Source of the DNA: Tritrichomonas musculus | Taxonomy: Eukaryota > Parabasalia > Tritrichomonadida > Tritrichomonadidae | Direction: 5' to 3' | Length of the DNA: 26,533 bases | Assembly (NCBI GenBank): GCA_039105265.1 | Contig: JAPFFF010000319.1 | Coordinates: 1 to 26,533, forward strand | Shown: positions 23,364 to 26,533 of the stretch, in pieces | How positions within the stretch are numbered: the first letter of the stretch is position 1 | Layout of the letters: each line of letters begins with the position of its first letter | Program-made: the position numbers and the translations under genes | Notes under the pieces: generated by a model | The model's input: the letters and a program-made list of their open reading frames with translations, nothing else | Database searches by the model: none | Told to the model about the DNA's origin: nothing

Positions 23364-25472
23364 TTATCTTTCTTTTTCTTGAGCTTCATTTATCATATTT
23401 TGAATTTCATGTAATGCAGTTTCAGTATCTTGATTCTTAAATCTTTCAAATCCAATTTCAGTCATATTTATTTTTCGACAATACGAATTCAAATCTTTTA
23501 ATTTCTCTTCGACTTTCTTTTTATGTTCTTTCTCTTTATCATCTTTTGCTTTCTCATCATCCCATTGTTTCTTTGCTTCATTCTCTTTTTGTTGCAAAAG
23601 AATGATACTTGGTTCCAAATTTTTCAATGGTTTATCTTTATAATCATCATATTTTAAGAGAGTATTTTCTTTCTTATAATTTGTTTTCAGATCTCGATAA
23701 TATTTATTCGTCTTTGCAATATAGCGATTCAATTTCAAATATCTTTCTAAATCATCCAATGACGGATATAACTCAGCTAACTTTTCATATGTTTCAGAAC
23801 TATCATCGATATGTTTATGATATTCTTCTAATAGATTCTTGAAAAATTCTTTCTTTTCGGTATTGACTTTTTCTTTATATTTGATATATGCATTTCGAAT
23901 ATCATCTACTGTCACTTTTTTATCTGTTCTTTTTGCTATTTCTGGTTCGATATAACTTTGATGAACAAATGCAACATCTTCTGTTTTCATTGTTCCTTTC
24001 TTCTTTTGAAGTGCATTATGATCATCTAAAATTGGTATAAATGCAATACTTTCTAAAACATATACCCAATCGATATTTTTCTTATCTGGTGCAAATTTAT
24101 TAACAATATCTTTTACATTTATTTTTGTTTTTCCAAAATGATTTTCATATAATGGTTTGAAGTCTAAAATTGCGTTCACATAATCCAAATCTTTTGCTGA
24201 ATATGTTAATCCTTTCAACTCATCTTTTGTCACTTTTGAACCTTCTTCCAAATTTTTATTTATTGCATCGATGTTTTCAATTATTTTCTTTTCTGTGTCA
24301 GTTTTTTCTTTCTCAAAGGATTTAAACGCTATTTGATATTCACCAATCAATTCGTCTTCTGAAATTTTATCATGTTGTTGAGTAGCCGGATTATATCGTA
24401 AATTATCAATATATTCTTCATATGTTTCTTGTTCTTTTCTTGGTATTCCTTGAAATTCTAGAGATTCCTTATGAACAATTCTTGCGAGATTTGCGTGATA
24501 AGCTGTATCGATATCAAATTGTAAATCTTTCTCGTTTTGAATGTTCCATTGAACCTTATCACGAATTTTATATGGGTAATACATCATTTGATCCAAAGTT
24601 ATTTTTTGGCCAAAAGCAGTTTCATATATTTTCTGTAATGGAGTTAATTTACAATATTTAACAATTTCATAAGCATTTGTGTATGTTTGAAATTTTTCTG
24701 AATCTAATTTCAATTTTTCATCGTCAATATTTGCATTGAATTCACTTATGAGATCATCTAAATTTTCATCATATGAATATTGTAAAGCAGCTTTCACATA
24801 ATTATTAAGTAATGATAAATCTTTCCCTTTCTTCTCAAACTTTTTCCGTTCAACTTCGAAATTAAATTCGTTATCATTCTTTTTGTTATAATTTTCAATA
24901 TCTTTCTTCATTGCCATTCGAACGTGACCATATTCGGTATTTTTATATTCTTTCACAATTTCATCTTTCTCTGCATTTGTTAATTTTGACCATTGTTTGT
25001 TTCCACCGAATTTTCTAATTGCTTCAAGAATATTTTCAACTTCTAATTTCAAATCATCACATGCTCTTGAATAACTTTGAGGTTTCTGGTTGATATCTTT
25101 TGCTTTATTCGGATTCTTTTTGTTATGAACAGTTATCAATATTTCATAATAAGTTTTGTAAGCATTATGATCATTCTCTTCTTTATTAAACAAATCTAAT
25201 AAACTCTTTCCTTCGCCTAAATCATCATTATAAATTTCTAAATATTCTTTGATTTTTGGAAAGTTTTGTAATTTATCATATTCATTTTCAAATCTTTGAT
25301 ATTCAACTTTTAATTTCTTTATTTGTGCTTCTTTTGTTGATCCATACCCACCTTCTAAGAGATCATGATCAGAAATTACATAATTATATTTCGTTTCAAA
25401 ATCTTTGATAATATTTTTCAGTTCTAGATAATATTTAGTTTCTTCAACATTTATATTATGTTGGTTCAACAT
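23364..25472 (-). CDS. Large charged repeat protein (fossil; block looks broken)
   Basis: This 702-codon frame is dominated by Lys, Glu, Asp and Tyr. Repeated helical units are recognisable by a Tyr-x-x-x-Phe-Gly anchor (IYETAFGQKITLDQM, LYENHFGKTKINVKDI) and by Y(E/K)xxY...D(D/E)L stretches such as LAELYPSLDDLERYLKLNRY and KLQNFPKIKEYLEIYNDDLG. There is no membrane segment or catalytic motif. The composition recalls the large virion or tegument-like proteins of Mavericks, but I recognise no family and see no jelly-roll capsid signature. The same units occur in the adjacent frame 25545-26533. The whole right-hand block 22.3-26.5 kb looks broken in about two places. Confidence 0.6.
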   Translation of the reverse strand: MLNQHNINVEETKYYLELKNIIKDFETKYNYVISDHDLLEGGYGSTKEAQIKKLKVEYQRFENEYDKLQNFPKIKEYLEIYNDDLGEGKSLLDLFNKEENDHNAYKTYYEILITVHNKKNPNKAKDINQKPQSYSRACDDLKLEVENILEAIRKFGGNKQWSKLTNAEKDEIVKEYKNTEYGHVRMAMKKDIENYNKKNDNEFNFEVERKKFEKKGKDLSLLNNYVKAALQYSYDENLDDLISEFNANIDDEKLKLDSEKFQTYTNAYEIVKYCKLTPLQKIYETAFGQKITLDQMMYYPYKIRDKVQWNIQNEKDLQFDIDTAYHANLARIVHKESLEFQGIPRKEQETYEEYIDNLRYNPATQQHDKISEDELIGEYQIAFKSFEKEKTDTEKKIIENIDAINKNLEEGSKVTKDELKGLTYSAKDLDYVNAILDFKPLYENHFGKTKINVKDIVNKFAPDKKNIDWVYVLESIAFIPILDDHNALQKKKGTMKTEDVAFVHQSYIEPEIAKRTDKKVTVDDIRNAYIKYKEKVNTEKKEFFKNLLEEYHKHIDDSSETYEKLAELYPSLDDLERYLKLNRYIAKTNKYYRDLKTNYKKENTLLKYDDYKDKPLKNLEPSIILLQQKENEAKKQWDDEKAKDDKEKEHKKKVEEKLKDLNSYCRKINMTEIGFERFKNQDTETALHEIQNMINEAQEKER

Positions 25473-25544
25473 TGAACGTATTGTTGAAACTACAGCAGTA
25501 TCGGATTCTGGATATTTTCTTTGATATTCTTCAAATAAGTCTCT

Positions 25545-26533
25545 TTATTTTTTGTCATTAGCTGCTTTATTTTTAGCTTTATCTAATCTTTTCACCTCAA
25601 TTTCTAAATCTTTTATATCTTCTCGTGTTGGATTCTTCAGATCATCAAACTCTTTACCAAATTGATTTTTATATTTGCTTCTCATAATATGATAAAGAAA
25701 ATAGTCTTCTGCAGCGTCAACATCATCTTGAAATAAGTTAACAATCTCTTCAAAAGTCGTTTTCTTTTCGAATCTTTTGTCATAATCTTTCCAATATCTC
25801 CTCCATTTCCCAACTCCTTTATAATGTGAGTCATATCGATTCTTTAAATCAGTTAATGTGATAACTTTTTCTTTATTCGTTTTATCTGATACATAATCCT
25901 TACCAAACTCATTTTTATACCAAACACTTAACGCATTTGCACGAAGTTCTTCGTATGCGTTATCCCAATTACCTTTCCATTTTTTATAAGCATTTTGCCA
26001 TTCAGGTAGTTTATCTTCTTTATGATTCGAATTCCAAATCTGTCTATCAGCATCGAACGTTGTCCATTTTGTTCTATTTTCATGATATCTCTGAATCTTA
26101 TCTTCCAAATATTTGAAAAGTTGTTGAGGGTCTTCAATTTTTAAATAGTCATTGTCCGTTTCACCCAAATCTCGTAGCATAACTGCATATTGGTCACGAT
26201 TCATTTCATTAGCAACATAAGCTCTTGCATCAAACACTGCTTTTTCTACATTTGTTTCTGTTTGAAATTTGTTTATGAGAGTTTCCCAAGTAACTTTATT
26301 AGAGTGATCATTTATTAATTGTATCAATACGGGATCACTTCGGAATCTATTATATTTATCAAAATATGCATCACATAATATCTGTAAGTTTTTGATTTTT
26401 TCTTTCAGTGTTGTTCCTTTGAGATCATCTTTTTGTCCTGACCATTTTTCCCATATTTTTGATAAGAATTCATACTTTGCCTCATCGATATCGTATTCTT
26501 TATATTTCAAAAGTTCTGTGCTATCACTAAATG
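25545..26533 (-). CDS. Large charged repeat protein, continuing past the right window edge (fossil)
   Basis: The frame is open to the window edge, so the start lies outside. The visible 329 codons or so carry the same helical units as the frame at 23364-25472, with WYKNEFGKDYVSDKTNKEKV and KYKNQFGKEFDDLKNPTRED as two clear copies about 80 residues apart. There are Trp-rich stretches (KWKGNWDNAYEEL, GVGKWRRYWKDYDKRF) and a Lys-rich C-terminal end. No family is recognised. It lies upstream of the other repeat frame on the same strand. Confidence 0.6.
   Translation of the reverse strand, partial: FSDSTELLKYKEYDIDEAKYEFLSKIWEKWSGQKDDLKGTTLKEKIKNLQILCDAYFDKYNRFRSDPVLIQLINDHSNKVTWETLINKFQTETNVEKAVFDARAYVANEMNRDQYAVMLRDLGETDNDYLKIEDPQQLFKYLEDKIQRYHENRTKWTTFDADRQIWNSNHKEDKLPEWQNAYKKWKGNWDNAYEELRANALSVWYKNEFGKDYVSDKTNKEKVITLTDLKNRYDSHYKGVGKWRRYWKDYDKRFEKKTTFEEIVNLFQDDVDAAEDYFLYHIMRSKYKNQFGKEFDDLKNPTREDIKDLEIEVKRLDKAKNKAANDKK

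Larger units (their letters stand above)
6472..26533. mobile_element. Maverick/Polinton blocks B and C (fossil, rearranged, runs off the right edge)
   Basis: The set of integrase, protein-primed DNA polymerase B, A32-like packaging ATPase, fibre-like protein and small basic proteins defines a Maverick/Polinton. The left part (about 6.4-11 kb: structural region, integrase, beta-rich/coiled-coil protein, all plus strand) and the right part (about 11-26.5 kb: polymerase, small genes, then a minus-strand set) may come from different copies fused near 10.99 kb. No terminal inverted repeats were found for this element, and the right end lies beyond the window. It looks broken, with roughly five to eight breaks, but long frames survive, suggesting a fairly recent copy. 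Confidence 0.8.

Noticed and set aside
1-26533. tRNA, rRNA or CRISPR arrays
   Set aside because: No cloverleaf-type or rRNA-like conserved stretches and no regularly spaced direct repeats with unique spacers were seen on either strand; the tandem repeats present are coding or promoter units.

Overview
The window looks like parabasalid nuclear DNA, most likely Trichomonas vaginalis or a close relative. The sequence is very AT-rich, the standard stop codons are all used, and no introns are visible. Start codons sit a few bases behind TCA-type initiators (TCAYT), as is usual in Trichomonas. The gene content is that of Maverick/Polinton elements, which are known to fill a large share of the T. 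vaginalis genome. I treat these as virus-like fossils. They look fairly young, since they keep long open frames, but they are rearranged and broken in roughly five to eight places overall.

Layout. (1) 1-485: the 3' end of an unrecognised gene, cut by the window edge. (2) 486-1737: AT-rich DNA without a supportable gene, holding a dense cluster of TGCCCA/TGGGCA palindromes and a long imperfect hairpin. (3) 1738-6027, block A: a charged helical-repeat protein, two small unknown genes, a Maverick-type DDE integrase on the minus strand, and two paralogous small coiled-coil genes, each behind a nearly identical TTTTGACAC...TTTTATTTTT promoter. (4) 6042-6357: a 316-bp element with perfect 52-bp terminal inverted repeats. 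(5) 6395-10990, block B, plus strand: twin hairpins, a structural-protein-like region, a second and divergent integrase, and a large beta-rich/coiled-coil protein whose frame runs straight into the next block. (6) About 10990-26533, block C: an OTU-like segment plus protein-primed family B DNA polymerase; a run of short, mostly basic or Ala/Arg-rich genes on the plus strand with one tiny membrane-protein gene on the minus strand; then a minus-strand late-type set consisting of a fibre-like protein with YALKSE repeats, an A32/FtsK-like packaging ATPase, an acidic-tailed protein, a Lys/Pro/Thr-rich protein and large charged repeat proteins running off the right edge.

Together the genes describe a self-synthesising, virion-type element: integrase for insertion, polymerase for protein-primed replication, ATPase for packaging, basic proteins that may condense DNA, and fibre or structural proteins. 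I did not recognise a double-jelly-roll major capsid protein or an adenovirus-type protease. The OTU-like segment in front of the polymerase is a possible peptidase. Two integrases of distinct lineages, only one polymerase, and two different start-site motifs indicate pieces of at least two elements. Besides the annotated frames I found small genes of 58, 57 and possibly 36 codons.
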